Shown: positions 21,433 through 30,844 of the stretch, piece after piece
Layout of the letters: the number at the start of each line of letters is the position of its first letter
How positions within the stretch are numbered: position 1 is the first letter of the stretch
Assembly: GCA_951799405.1 (NCBI GenBank)
Contig: OX637345.1
Coordinates: forward strand, 9,238,001 to 9,302,000
Reading direction: 5' to 3'
Source of the DNA: Agapetus fuscipes
Taxonomy: Eukaryota > Arthropoda > Insecta > Trichoptera > Glossosomatidae
DNA length: 64,000 bases
The notes under the pieces: generated by a model
Told to the model about the DNA's origin: nothing
The model's input: the letters and a program-made list of their open reading frames with translations, nothing else
The model's database searches: none
Made by a program: the position numbers and the translations under genes

Positions 21433-21668
21433 GTATGTTCCTTGACTTATAGGTCGATATGCGGCTGACCATCGATGCTGTAGAAAATGGTTCACTTTGC
21501 CAATGTCACCCCTGTTTCAGGGAAGGTCGGCAAGAGTTGCAGGGCTTATGTTCATAAGACTTGTTTCTATAATCTGTGTTGCAAATATAGGTATTAAAAT
21601 TTGAAATTCATATACCTAAAATGCATGCCGGCAAACATACACGTGTAATTTTGCGCTAACAAATGCTT
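21433..21668. repeat. Two family A pieces in opposite orientation
   Basis: 21433-21560 is a plus-strand head part (gttccttgacttataggtc to gggcttatgttcata). 21566-21668 is a minus-strand tail part (ctataatctgtgttgcaaat to gcgctaacaaatgc). The two together form an inverted composite. Confidence 0.65.
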
Positions 21669-21965
21669 GCTACTAAGCTACGAATATAGTGTAACTTCTT
21701 TCCGCATTTTAACAGAAGGGATTACATGTAGCGATTGGAGACTATTAATTTTAACCGGTAGTAGAGAGTTAATATGGGGATTTCCCGGCTCCCTAGGGGG
21801 CTGGTATTCATTTCTTGTGAGGGCTGCGTTAACCTTGCTGGTATTTTTATTTTTTGTTTGAAATCAACACCGTAAAGAGAAATCATTTCTGACACCCTCA
21901 GTGGGATCGGAATCCGAGCTCTCGGCATGGAATGCAAACACTCTTCCAACTGAGGTTCCGACTTC
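21669..21965 (-). repeat. SINE B, full length but diverged
   Basis: From the 3' end (ctaagctacgaatatagtgt) to the tRNA-like head (complement of the B box cggaatccgagctctcggc). The body has gggggctggtattcatttct. Several substitutions in the head argue for an old copy. Confidence 0.75.
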
Positions 21966-22027
21966 ACGGTTTGTTATTAATTATATACACAAATTCTATA
22001 CTGATTTCCCTATCATTCATGCATTGC

Positions 22028-22165
22028 TAATGTAACTCTGTCACCATTCCGCTAGGGGTGGTCAGAGGTCTGAGTCACCTTTTTTAATTGATATACAAAC
22101 TCATACACTAATTTCGATTCATTTATATCCATCACTTCATTTATCCATTTTTTTTTCACAAAATA
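22028..22165 (-). pseudogene. LINE tail remnant (RTE-like)
   Basis: Minus-strand scrap with the complement of gtaactctgtcaccattccg, gctaggggtggtcagag and atccatcacttcat. No frame survives. Confidence 0.5.
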
Positions 22166-22601
22166 ATCAATTGATTTTGCCAATACAGTAAACTGGCAAA
22201 TAATAATATTTAACGACGATTGTCTGCAGTAATAAAAAATCCAAATAAAATACCGTTTAATGGTTCTGCATCCGTGTAATATAAAGCACTCACATAAACT
22301 GTCCTGGATCGTTTGAGCAGAAAAAATGTCTTGAAACTAATTCACTCAATAGGGATGTTGTCGAATCTTCTATAAGTTTATTTTATTTCGATTGCGATAC
22401 GCCATCGAGGGGAGTTTGTGTAATTTTTTTATACTCGCGGTACTGGTTTTATATCTGTAATAAATTAAGGAAATTAGTCCAGGAACGGTGCATTAGTTTA
22501 ATGTTCCAAGTGATATATTTACTTTTAACGACTGTAAATTCCGTCTCTAGAAGTAATATAAATAAATTAATTATCCTACTTTGTATTTTTTCTATTGAAT
22601 A
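22166..22601. other. No recognised feature
   Basis: AT-rich, without family matches. Confidence 0.35.
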
Positions 22602-22815
22602 GTCTATAATCTAAATTGCAAGATATATTACATTTGAGATTCATATTAAATGCATTCCCACAAGCAGACACTATAAATTTGAGACCCTCAACATAAATAA
22701 CCCAATCTCAAATGAATATCCCTGCAACTCTTGCAACATGTGAAAGCGCGAATTTTCATGACTATTAAGCTGCTTGTTGGCAAAATTTAAATATATCTTT
22801 GCAACTAAGATTATA
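22602..22815. repeat. Family A minus and plus fragments joined
   Basis: 22602-22735 is a minus-strand tail-to-centre piece ending at tgcaactcttgc. It is followed at once by a plus-strand piece (aacatgtgaaagcgcgaatt to ctttgcaactaagattatac). Confidence 0.6.
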
Positions 22816-23225
22816 CACACTTGAACCAGTTTGCCTCGAAAGCTGTCAAATAAGACAATGAGAAGGACCGTAGTTACATAAACTTACAAGTACGTTGTCT
22901 GTTTGTTATTCTGTCAAGGGACGACTCTTCGCGGCGACGTTCATCATGAAATGTGACGCCTGTTGAAGTCGATTTCTGTTGACATTGAATTTCAAAATGT
23001 ATTTCAAATTAATGGAAGCGATAGTTGTTGAAATCATCAACCCAAAATCAACATCAAAATTTTAGTAGAAATTGAGCTGCATAGAATCAAAAGCGGGAAT
23101 TCAGGACTTTTCTTTTTGAGAATGAGATAAATCAAGAAAAACAATTAAATAAAAATAATCTTCATCTTTATTATTATTATTATTAATCATTATAATATTA
23201 TTATTAATCATCATCTTTAGATTGT
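22816..23225. other. No recognised feature; TTA microsatellite
   Basis: Unassigned apart from an att/tta run near 23166-23190 next to the SINE C copy. Confidence 0.35.
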
Positions 23226-23494
23226 TTCTTTGGTGAGCGCTGTTTTTGTGTGAATCACACCTCAAGAGCCCTCTGCGAGCTTGGTCGTCGCTTTTGAAAG
23301 TACCGATTCATAAGTGAGACCCAGTTGCTGCAAGGCTTGATGGACCTTTGGTGACCGGTCTTTTGTAAAGGAAAATGAATATTTCAAACCAGCGAAGAGC
23401 AAGCATATTTGGTTTAGTTTTGTGCTCTGACGGGACTCGAACCCACAACCTTCCATGTGCGAGTCTGAAGCGTTACCACTAGACTACGGACCAA
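23226..23494 (-). repeat. SINE C, full length
   Basis: On the minus strand the tRNA-like head has an A box (tccgtagtctagtggtaacg) and a B box (gggttcgagtcccg). The body contains accaaaggtccatc and the 3' end cagagggctcttgaggtgtg. Among the better preserved Pol III boxes here. Confidence 0.85.
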
Positions 23495-23567
23495 ATATTC
23501 GTATGTGTGTTATTTTCCACAACAATCCTATTCTCAATTCTCCCCTACTGTTTAAATTTCAGTATGT

Positions 23568-23826
23568 TATGTTCCTTGATTAATAGGTTGGTGTGTGGCT
23601 GATGACCCATACTGTAAAAAAATGGTTCAATTTGCTAATGTCACCCCTATTTCAGGGAAATTCAGTAAGAGTTACAGTTACATACAATGCTCGTTTGTGA
23701 TTAATGTTTTAATTTTGTATTTACGTGTGCGGCATATGTGAGAGCGAATCTATTTGTCTCTGATTGTGAATATTCATTAAAAATGAATCCCAAATGTAAT
23801 TAATCATTGCAACTTAGACTATCCAT
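23568..23826 (+). repeat. Family A repeat, diverged
   Basis: Head atgttccttgattaatagg, centre caatttgctaatgtcacccc, tail cattgcaacttagactat. About 20% changed relative to the best copies. Confidence 0.65.
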
Positions 23827-23884
23827 AGGTAATATGCTTATTTGTTAAACATACATGTTTATGTGCAGAATAAATTTAAATAAA

Positions 23885-23995
23885 CGAAATTTTTGAAGAA
23901 AGTGATGGGCATGAATAAATTGAAAGAGATATACAAGGATAGGTTGAAGTTGAGGCAACTCTATCTAGCCACTTCTAGCGCAATGGTAACAGAGG
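23885..23995 (+). pseudogene. LINE tail scrap
   Basis: Encodes KKVMGMNKLKEIYKDRLKLR, the decayed counterpart of the KKVMDMKELKEVCQDRKKWR block of 41182-41454, then ctagccacttctagcgcaat, the usual end. Confidence 0.6.
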
Positions 23996-24514
23996 AACAG
24001 TTAAATTTACCTACAAGATTTTATTTTCAACCCCATGGGGCAAATTATTTTGAATTTCCAGAACATTCAGGGTCTGAATTTTACATGTGTATTTTAGCAG
24101 GTCATATATTAGTCGGGGTCATCCCCAGAGTGTGTATGCTCCCGCCTATACACACTGCATGAAATTATAAAACGTATGTAATTGAGTGTGTGAAGAAGGT
24201 TTGAATTTGGAACGACCCTAAGGTTGAGGGTGCTCCCAAAGGTAAGGTAGAGTACGTACCCTAGCGTATATTTTATAATTTAAGGGTCAGTTTCACAAGG
24301 TATTTTTACTATCTTGATGCACGAAAGTATAAAAATTTAAGTATGTTTTTTGTTTAAATTTAAATTTAGTTTAAAAACATGAATTTTAAAATTTTCAATT
24401 GACTTGTAGGTGAAGGCTGACTACCCATCATACTGTATGTTTGAGACAATTGAAAGAATTTTTTTGTCTATGGGTAAGAGGTAATTAAATTCCTTTTTCC
24501 TTCTTCCTTTCTGT
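23996..24514. other. No recognised feature
   Basis: Contains two open frames of mixed composition; neither has a recognisable family. A family-A-like scrap (tgacttgtaggtgaaggctg) lies near 24400. Confidence 0.35.
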
Positions 24515-25075
24515 CCGGTCGATAGCTCAGTTGGTAGAGCGCTTGCATTCCATGCCGCGAGCTCGGGTCCGAATCCCAACGAGGGAGTCAGAAATGATTT
24601 CCCGTTTCCGTGTTTATTTCAAACCGTGAATTTAAATACCAGCAAAATTTACTCAGCCTTCACAAGAAGTGAGTACCAGCCTCTTCAGGAGCTAAATTCC
24701 CACTTTGACTGAAGTGGTTAGCGTAAAGCCGGCCCCCTATAATCTATAATCTATAATCTAAGTTGCAAGGATATATTCATTTAAAGCTTTCAGATGTATG
24801 CCCACAAACCAACACGTGTAGTTCGCGCTTACAAATGCTGAATGCGTACTTAGAAATAAAATCCAAGCCTCAAATGAACATAAGCCCCACAACTTTTGCC
24901 GACCTTCCCTGAAACAGGGGTGACATTGGCAAAGTGAACCATTTTTTACAGTATGGATGGTCAGCCTCACCTCCTTACCTGTAAAAATAAATAAGTTCCA
25001 CTCGCCATCACGAAACCCTTCAGGGATAACGCGGCAAGAAGTTACACTATATATGTAGCTTAGTTACGTTTCCTT
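24515..25075 (+). repeat. SINE B, full length, interrupted by family A
   Basis: The best tRNA-like head of the window: gatagctcagttggtagagc (A box) and gggtccgaatcccaac (B box). Body to ggccccc at 24737, then after the inserted repeat ccttacctgtaaaaataaat to the 3' end cagggataacgcggcaagaa and tagcttagttac. The head could be mistaken for a tRNA gene but lacks a foldable acceptor stem and runs straight into the SINE body. Confidence 0.85.
24738..24968 (-). repeat. Family A repeat inserted in SINE B
   Basis: Starts with three tataatc units and ends in the middle of the family head (cagcctca), where SINE B resumes. This orders the events: this SINE B is older than this family A insertion. Confidence 0.8.
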
Positions 25076-25399
25076 TAGCCATTTATTAGCCTTGTCCGTC
25101 CTGATCACCTTCTCATCATGTATCAAGACCCCAGTGTGAGGCTCAGTGCAAGTCCAATCTCGGCAGTGGGTACACGCAAATTGTCCACTCTAACTGTGCG
25201 TCCGTCAACGCGAGCGATTTAGGAGAAACAGAAACCCACAAAGAAGAGCATACGGGAGTGAGGTGAGTCCTGTCTTTGAATCCGTGACTCCTATCCTTGT
25301 TCTACTATGGTTTGTGACTGACAGATTTTCCAATTGAATTCAATTCGCTCAAAAACGTGGATTTAAGAACCAGCCAATCTCTAACTCATAGGGTGGAAT
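25076..25399. other. No recognised feature
   Basis: Less AT-rich (for example ctaactgtgcgtccgtcaac) but no frame or family identified. Confidence 0.35.
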
Positions 25400-25570
25400 C
25401 ATACTTAGTGACACTTCTGTAAAAAATGCTTTACTTTCGCGAATATCACCTCTGTATCAGGAAAGGACGGCAAGAAGTGCAAGGCTTATGTTCATTAAGG
25501 AAGGAAACATTCATGTTGCTTCTACGTGCGTATAATGTGGGCATGCATTAAATAAAAATCTGAAATGCTG
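25400..25570 (+). repeat. Family A repeat, old copy
   Basis: tgtaaaaaatgctttacttt and ggaaaggacggcaagaagtg are the recognisable blocks; much of the tail is gone. Confidence 0.5.
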
Positions 25571-25862
25571 ACACGCAACTCGATATCCAGTATCAATCGT
25601 TACTTACTTACAGTGTCTCAAAACAAAAGGCAACACAACACCACGCAGCTAACAGCCCTGCTACAAAGGATCAAGACATCAACCACCACATCACCAACAC
25701 CTATACTTCTGCGGCACTCCAACAAGTGAAAAAGATCTCTAGATTCTCTGAAATCTACGGAATGTCTCGTACAGAATTCCTTAAAAAAACACTTAGGTAC
25801 GTAAACGTGTCTGCGTTGCCTGCAAGGAGCCTTTAAAGTCTAACGAATAATTCATTCATTAT
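25571..25862. other. No recognised feature
   Basis: Short unassigned stretch with scattered aca-rich sequence. Confidence 0.3.
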
Positions 25863-26127
25863 TGACTAATAGGCTGGTATGAGGCTGACCACCCTTACTG
25901 TAAAAAATTGTTCACTTTGCCAATGTCACCCCTGTTTCAGGAAAGGATGGCAACAGTTGCCGGGCTTATGTTCATCTGAGGTTTGGATTTTAATTTTGTA
26001 AGTAAACATTTAGTATTTGTAAGCGCTATCTTATTGCCATGCATTGCGCTATTTGTGGCCATGCATTTAATATGAATTTTAAATGTTCGTATATCTTTGT
26101 TATTAAGATTATAGATTATTAAAGATT
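25863..26127 (+). repeat. Family A repeat, full length with internal duplication
   Basis: Head ttgactaataggctggtatg to tail ttgttattaagattatagat. Between 26030 and 26075 the gccatgcatt segment is present twice, lengthening the copy. Confidence 0.7.
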
Positions 26128-26457
26128 GTAAAACCCGTGTCTGGACAAGTAAAGAAGGTTGATAATTCTTCACAAAAATATTTTCAAAAAAAGATCGCCA
26201 ATCTACGATGGAGGTGGCACTAGAAGTATAAACGCCTTCAGGGGGGCAGAAAGAAAAAAACGGCGCCCTGGGGCAGTGGTCAAGGGGAGAGCAGTAACTT
26301 TAAAACGTGACCCCCTGGGGAAGCCAGGGATGGTGATCTAGGGTAGGATATCTGGACCAGAGTAGGGGGCAGGATGGGAGTATGTTAAAAGGCAGACCCC
26401 AAAAAAACGTCATTTGAATAAACCGATTTTTGGCCGTTTTTTTTATTTTATTGCTAC
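26128..26457. other. Purine-rich GC patch, unassigned
   Basis: 26240-26400 (such as gggggcagaaagaaaaaaac and ccctggggaagccagggatg) is G-rich and unlike its surroundings; possibly a scrap of a GC-rich DNA transposon. No terminal repeats seen. Confidence 0.3.
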
Positions 26458-26745
26458 TGCGTCCGGTGGATAGCTCAGTCGGCAGAGTGCTTGCCGTTCG
26501 AATCCTATCGAGGATGTCAGAAATGATTTCCCGTTGCGGTGTTCATATCAACCCCCAAAATAAATTACCGGCAGCCTTCACAAGAAATGAGTACCAATCA
26601 CCTCGAAAGCTGGGAAACTCCTACTTTAATTGAAGTGGTTGGCGTAAGGCCCTGTAAAAATAAATAGATTCCACTTGCCACATGCGAAACCCTTCAGGGA
26701 TAACGCAGAAATAAGTTACACTACATGTGTCGTTGCGTTTGCAAA
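26458..26745 (+). repeat. SINE B, full span with head deletion
   Basis: Head gatagctcagtcggcagagt, then about 20 bp between the boxes are lost so that tgccgttcgaatcctatcg follows directly. The body and 3' end are mostly intact; the segment around ggcccc is shortened. Confidence 0.75.
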
Positions 26746-26881
26746 CAAAGACCGGCAATCTTAGTGACTGTTTCTCAATTCAGAGTCTGCAGTTTAAAAA
26801 AGGGATTCGATGTATTTGTTAAGCCACAATTCTGGTCGATAGCTTAGTATTTTGAGAAATCAATCACTTGGTTACTTTTTG

Positions 26882-27155
26882 GGTACCAATGTAATTTATT
26901 ATTCATATTCCTTGACTTATAGGTTGGTATGAGGCTGACCACCCATACTGTAAAAAATGGTTCACTTTGCCAATGTCACCCCTGTTTCAGGGAAGGTCGG
27001 CAAAAGTTGTGGGGCTTATGTTCATTTGAGGTTTGGATTTTATTTGTAAGTTCACAATCAGCATTTGTAAGCGCGAACTACACTTGTTGGTTTGTGGGCA
27101 TACATCTGAGAGCTTTAAATGAATATATCCTTGCAACTTAGATTATAGATTATTA
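26882..27155 (+). repeat. Family A repeat, well preserved
   Basis: Begins upstream of the usual head with gtaatttattattcatattc, which also precedes the LINE-linked copy at 16892 (complement), then the whole family to two attatag-type tail units. Very close to the copies at 16.7, 24.8, 51.3 and 63.3 kb, so a recent subfamily. Confidence 0.85.
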
Positions 27156-27823
27156 TAGACTCAGTAAGAAGTTGGTCTATGTGTGCAGTTTAGTAATTAT
27201 AAGAAGAGGATGTACTGCAGTGTCCCCTTAAATCGAATATCTGCTTTGAAACTCTTGTTACACAAAACGTCGGTATTATTTTTTTTTATCATTTTTAAAA
27301 GTATTGTTGTTTGATTTCATACCAATAAGCAAAATTCAAGCGATTTAAATATAAATGTTAACAATAAAGCAGTATAGAACATGTTTTTTTTTTAAATAAA
27401 AAAATCATTTTTTAACATTCACAAAAAATTTCGTCCACAAATTGTAATGATACTTTACAAATATTTAACATTTGTAAAATAAATAAATATCTGAAATTAT
27501 GTAGAACCAAAAAGGCCAGGTTTTTAAAGGGAGCAACAAAAATCTTTTAATATGGAAGGTCTCACTTGAAGCCTCACAATAAAATCGTCTTGTTAAATTG
27601 TTACAATCGACCCAATCTCACAAAGGGCGGATTAAGAAACAAATTTGTATTTTCTACCTTTTTCCGGATATATATTTTCATTTTAGTGCGCGTAGAGCCA
27701 AAAATCAATTCCGCAAATCTCATACCTGGACCTTAGGTACAAAATTTTACGTTTAAACTATATCGTAGCGTTTTCCCAAAAAATACATCGAAACTCACTA
27801 AAGGAGCTTTTTATGATGTATAA
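27156..27823. other. No recognised feature
   Basis: AT-rich sequence without family match. Ends in the target duplication of the MITE that follows. Confidence 0.4.
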
Positions 27824-28238
27824 CAGGGGTGCCCATACTTTTTCTTGAGGAGATCGACTAAGCAAAAATTTATGAATAGGAGATCGGCATTTGATGGGGG
27901 GGGGGGGGACAATTAGGTAGGCACGCAATTTTGAAAACAAAAAATTGACCATAAAAATTCTGAAAAAAACCGCTCCCTTAAAAGAACATATTGCGCAATA
28001 GCTAGATGTCGTGGCGGGTCGGATGACAGGCTTACGCGGGCTGTATGTTGGACAAGCCTGGTTTAGTCCAACAAATATAATTAATAATGCATAAATATTT
28101 ATTAAGAAAAAATTAGCATTAGTAAAATTACATGGAGTGCAAAATGACAAATCAGTTTTACGGTCGATCACTGAAATTTTAGCTATCCTCGACGATCGAC
28201 CTTAAAACCTCGCGCGATCGACCGTTTGGGCACCTCTG
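27824..28238. mobile_element. hAT-like MITE with 8-bp target duplication
   Basis: Terminal repeats caggggtgcccatac and gtttgggcacctctg, typical of hAT elements, enclose 415 bp. The flanking 8-mers are atgtataa (27816-27823) and atgtacaa (28239-28246), one mismatch. Subterminal gatcgac motifs occur near both ends. Contains a run of 12 G (about 27897-27908). No transposase frame. Confidence 0.85.
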
Positions 28239-28251
28239 ATGTACAAGATAT

Positions 28252-28652
28252 TGTTACGAAATTAGGGTTCAATTGTCTTCAAATTAAAAATACACAGGTC
28301 TTCTTCAATAGTTATTTATTTTACACAGTTACAAAATTTATTTTCACACTACTTTCTCGATTATTCTACTTGGTTTCGGTTCACTGATCAGATGGCTTCG
28401 ATGTGTTTGTTAATCGCTATGATACTGGCCCGCTCTGCAGGCCATTCGCACCTTTATACTCTGTAGAGCAGTATGATCTAGAACCAAAGTTGCTAGACGG
28501 TTCCAGAGTAATTATTACTTCTCGATGTTTCACGTACTACCTAGACACAACCAAAATCCTACCTACCAATGCAATACAGTATTCCTATAATTATAACCAA
28601 TACCTACTTAGCCTAGAGAATTCTACACTTATACATAATTATCGATCTTACC
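28252..28652 (-). repeat. 3' LTR, truncated
   Basis: Identical by eye to 32732-33132. It lacks the counterpart of 33133-33247, which is the start of U3 on the coding strand. At 28652/28653 it joins pol directly. Confidence 0.9.
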
Positions 28653-30844
28653 ACCGTGCCAGGTCTATGTTCGGAGTCATAATCATACTCCTGGAGCCTT
28701 TCAATCCATCTAGCCACTTGCCCTTCTGGGTTTTTGAATTTCAGAAGCCAAACCAGTGCAGCATGATCAGTCCGTAGTGTGAATTTTCTCCCGTACAAGT
28801 ATTTGCGGAAGTGTTCCACTGATTTTATCACGGCAAGAAGCTCTCGTCTGGTCACGCAATAATTTCGTTCTGGCTTGGAAAGCACTTTACTGAAGTAACC
28901 CAGAACAGTCTCATGCCCATCCTGTATTTGGGAAAGGACGCCTCCTATCCCCACATTACTAGCGTCGGTATCCAGGATGAACTTTCCATCTTTTCGTGGG
29001 TAGCTCAAGATGGGGGCACTTGTTAATCTTCCCTTAAGCTCTTCAAATGCTTGTGCGCAGGAATCACTCCAATGGAAGCGAGTGTTTTCTTCCGTAAGCT
29101 TGGTGAGCGGTTTTGCAATGTCCGCAAATCTTGGCACAAACCTCCTGTAATAAGTGCACAGCCCCAGGAAACTCCTAGTTTCATGTTTGTCCTTCAGCAC
29201 GGGCCAGTCTCTTACTGCCTTGATTTTGGCAGGGTCAACTTCAACTCCACGTTGAGAAACTATGTGTCCCAGGTAATTTACTTGTTTCTTGAACAGGTTA
29301 CACTTTTTCGGGTTGAGCTTCAGTCCAGCGTCTTGTAGTCGCCCGAAAACTTGCTCCAGATTTCTCAACTGATGGTTGAAGTCCTTTCCCAGGATGATTA
29401 TGTCATCCAAGTATACCAGGCAGGTTTCCCATGATAGTCCTCGCAGCACATTCTCCATCAGCCTTTCAAACGTGGCGGGGGCATTGCATAAGCCAAATGG
29501 CATCACGGTGAACTGCCAAAGTCCAGATCCAGTCGAGAATGCAGTTTTCTCCTTATCTTTGGCATCCAATTCAACTTGCCAGTAGCCACTTTTCAGGTCT
29601 AATGTGGAAAAAATGGTGCATCCTGCCAATGTGTCCAAGGTGTCGTCAATCCTTGGCAGAGGGTAACTATCCTTTTTCGTAACATCGTTGAGCAGTCTGT
29701 AGTCCACACAAAATCTCGTGGTACCATCCTTCTTTTTCACCAGTACCACCGGGGATGTCCAAGGGCTACTTGATGGTTCTATGATGCCATCCTTGCTCAT
29801 GTCTTTGATGATCTTGTCAGCTTCTTCCCGCTTTGCAAAGGGTAGTCTTCTTGGAGCCTGTTTTATTGGTCTCGCTTCTCCGGTGTCTATGCTATGTCGC
29901 ACTACCTTGGTTCTTCCCAGACGGCCATTAGAGTCCTCGAAAATGTTCTGGTAGCGGCAGATCAAACTCCTCACTCTCCGTTTGTTTTCCTCGGTTAGAC
30001 CTTGGGAAGCGTCGTGGACCAGGGCTTCCAATTGTGTTGACAATTTGTTTCCTTCGCATGACATGTTTGTCATCTGTTGCACAATGGAAGTTATCCTCTC
30101 ACATCTGCCCAAAACAAAACCTTCATTCATTTTAACTGGGTAGCTGTTCACATTCATGATCTTGACAGGAATGGTCTCCTTTGCGCGAATCACCGTTCTT
30201 GCCACCATGACTCCTTTGTTAACATTGTCCATGTTCTCCGGTTCTATCATACAGATTTGGTCATTTGTACTACTGGAATCCAGGCGGGCACTCACTATCA
30301 TCTCGGATCGCCCCTTCACTTCGGTATTCTTGGCTAGGATAACACGTGCAGCCAGTTCTTTCCGTCTTTGCAGGATGACTTCTTCATTTCCAATTTTAAT
30401 GGACCCTTTCTTTAAATTTAAACTGCACCCAAATCTGTCCAGTATGTCCATTCCCAATATAACGTCTTCTTCAATGTTGGCCACCAACGTCCGATGATCA
30501 AAAGTGGTGCTGCCAATTTGGAAGGTGGCAATCGTCTCCCCATACACCTGTGCTGACTCTCCCGTGGCGGTGTGCAGAGACCACTTTGTTGGTGCAATCT
30601 GCTTACCTCGTGCCACTATGTCGCGTCTCAGAATTGTCCTGGTTGCTCCCGTGTCCACCAGTAGTTCACGAGTTACTCCATCTATTATGCCATTGATAAA
30701 AATGCTGCTGGCTTTTCCTCTCACGGTTGCGACAGTAGCAGCAGATTTCAGGGCCTCTCCAGCGTGGGTCAACGGTTGCCCCTTCCCATTAACCCTTTCT
30801 AGTATTCCGCAGCCTGTTTTCTGGGTTTCTGAGGCTTGGGACAC
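28613..30844 (-). CDS. pol: Gypsy pol: protease, reverse transcriptase, RNase H; integrase lost
   Basis: Retroviral-type aspartic protease motif LLVDTGATRT around residue 61-70 of the open frame. Reverse transcriptase blocks follow: FCVDYRLLND (378-387), LDLKSGYWQV (415-424), MPFGLCNAPATF (448-459) and the catalytic YLDD (478-481). The RNase H domain has DTDAS (625-629), the glutamate in RRELL and TDHAAL (692-697). At EHRPGT (about 725-730) the frame runs into LTR sequence and ends 13 codons later, so the last RNase H residues, the integrase zinc finger and the DDE core are gone. There is no own ATG; the frame opens after a TAG upstream of position 30844 and overlaps gag in the -1 frame by about 50 bases, implying frameshift expression, though I see no textbook slippery heptamer. 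Could act only with integrase supplied by a complete relative. Confidence 0.93.
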   Translation of the reverse strand: MSQASETQKTGCGILERVNGKGQPLTHAGEALKSAATVATVRGKASSIFINGIIDGVTRELLVDTGATRTILRRDIVARGKQIAPTKWSLHTATGESAQVYGETIATFQIGSTTFDHRTLVANIEEDVILGMDILDRFGCSLNLKKGSIKIGNEEVILQRRKELAARVILAKNTEVKGRSEMIVSARLDSSSTNDQICMIEPENMDNVNKGVMVARTVIRAKETIPVKIMNVNSYPVKMNEGFVLGRCERITSIVQQMTNMSCEGNKLSTQLEALVHDASQGLTEENKRRVRSLICRYQNIFEDSNGRLGRTKVVRHSIDTGEARPIKQAPRRLPFAKREEADKIIKDMSKDGIIEPSSSPWTSPVVLVKKKDGTTRFCVDYRLLNDVTKKDSYPLPRIDDTLDTLAGCTIFSTLDLKSGYWQVELDAKDKEKTAFSTGSGLWQFTVMPFGLCNAPATFERLMENVLRGLSWETCLVYLDDIIILGKDFNHQLRNLEQVFGRLQDAGLKLNPKKCNLFKKQVNYLGHIVSQRGVEVDPAKIKAVRDWPVLKDKHETRSFLGLCTYYRRFVPRFADIAKPLTKLTEENTRFHWSDSCAQAFEELKGRLTSAPILSYPRKDGKFILDTDASNVGIGGVLSQIQDGHETVLGYFSKVLSKPERNYCVTRRELLAVIKSVEHFRKYLYGRKFTLRTDHAALVWLLKFKNPEGQVARWIERLQEYDYDSEHRPGTVVRSIIMYKCRIL

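Noticed and set aside
24515..24590. Possible tRNA gene (gatagctcagttggtagagc with B box)
   Set aside because: It is the head of a SINE B copy: no matched acceptor stem, and the family body follows directly.
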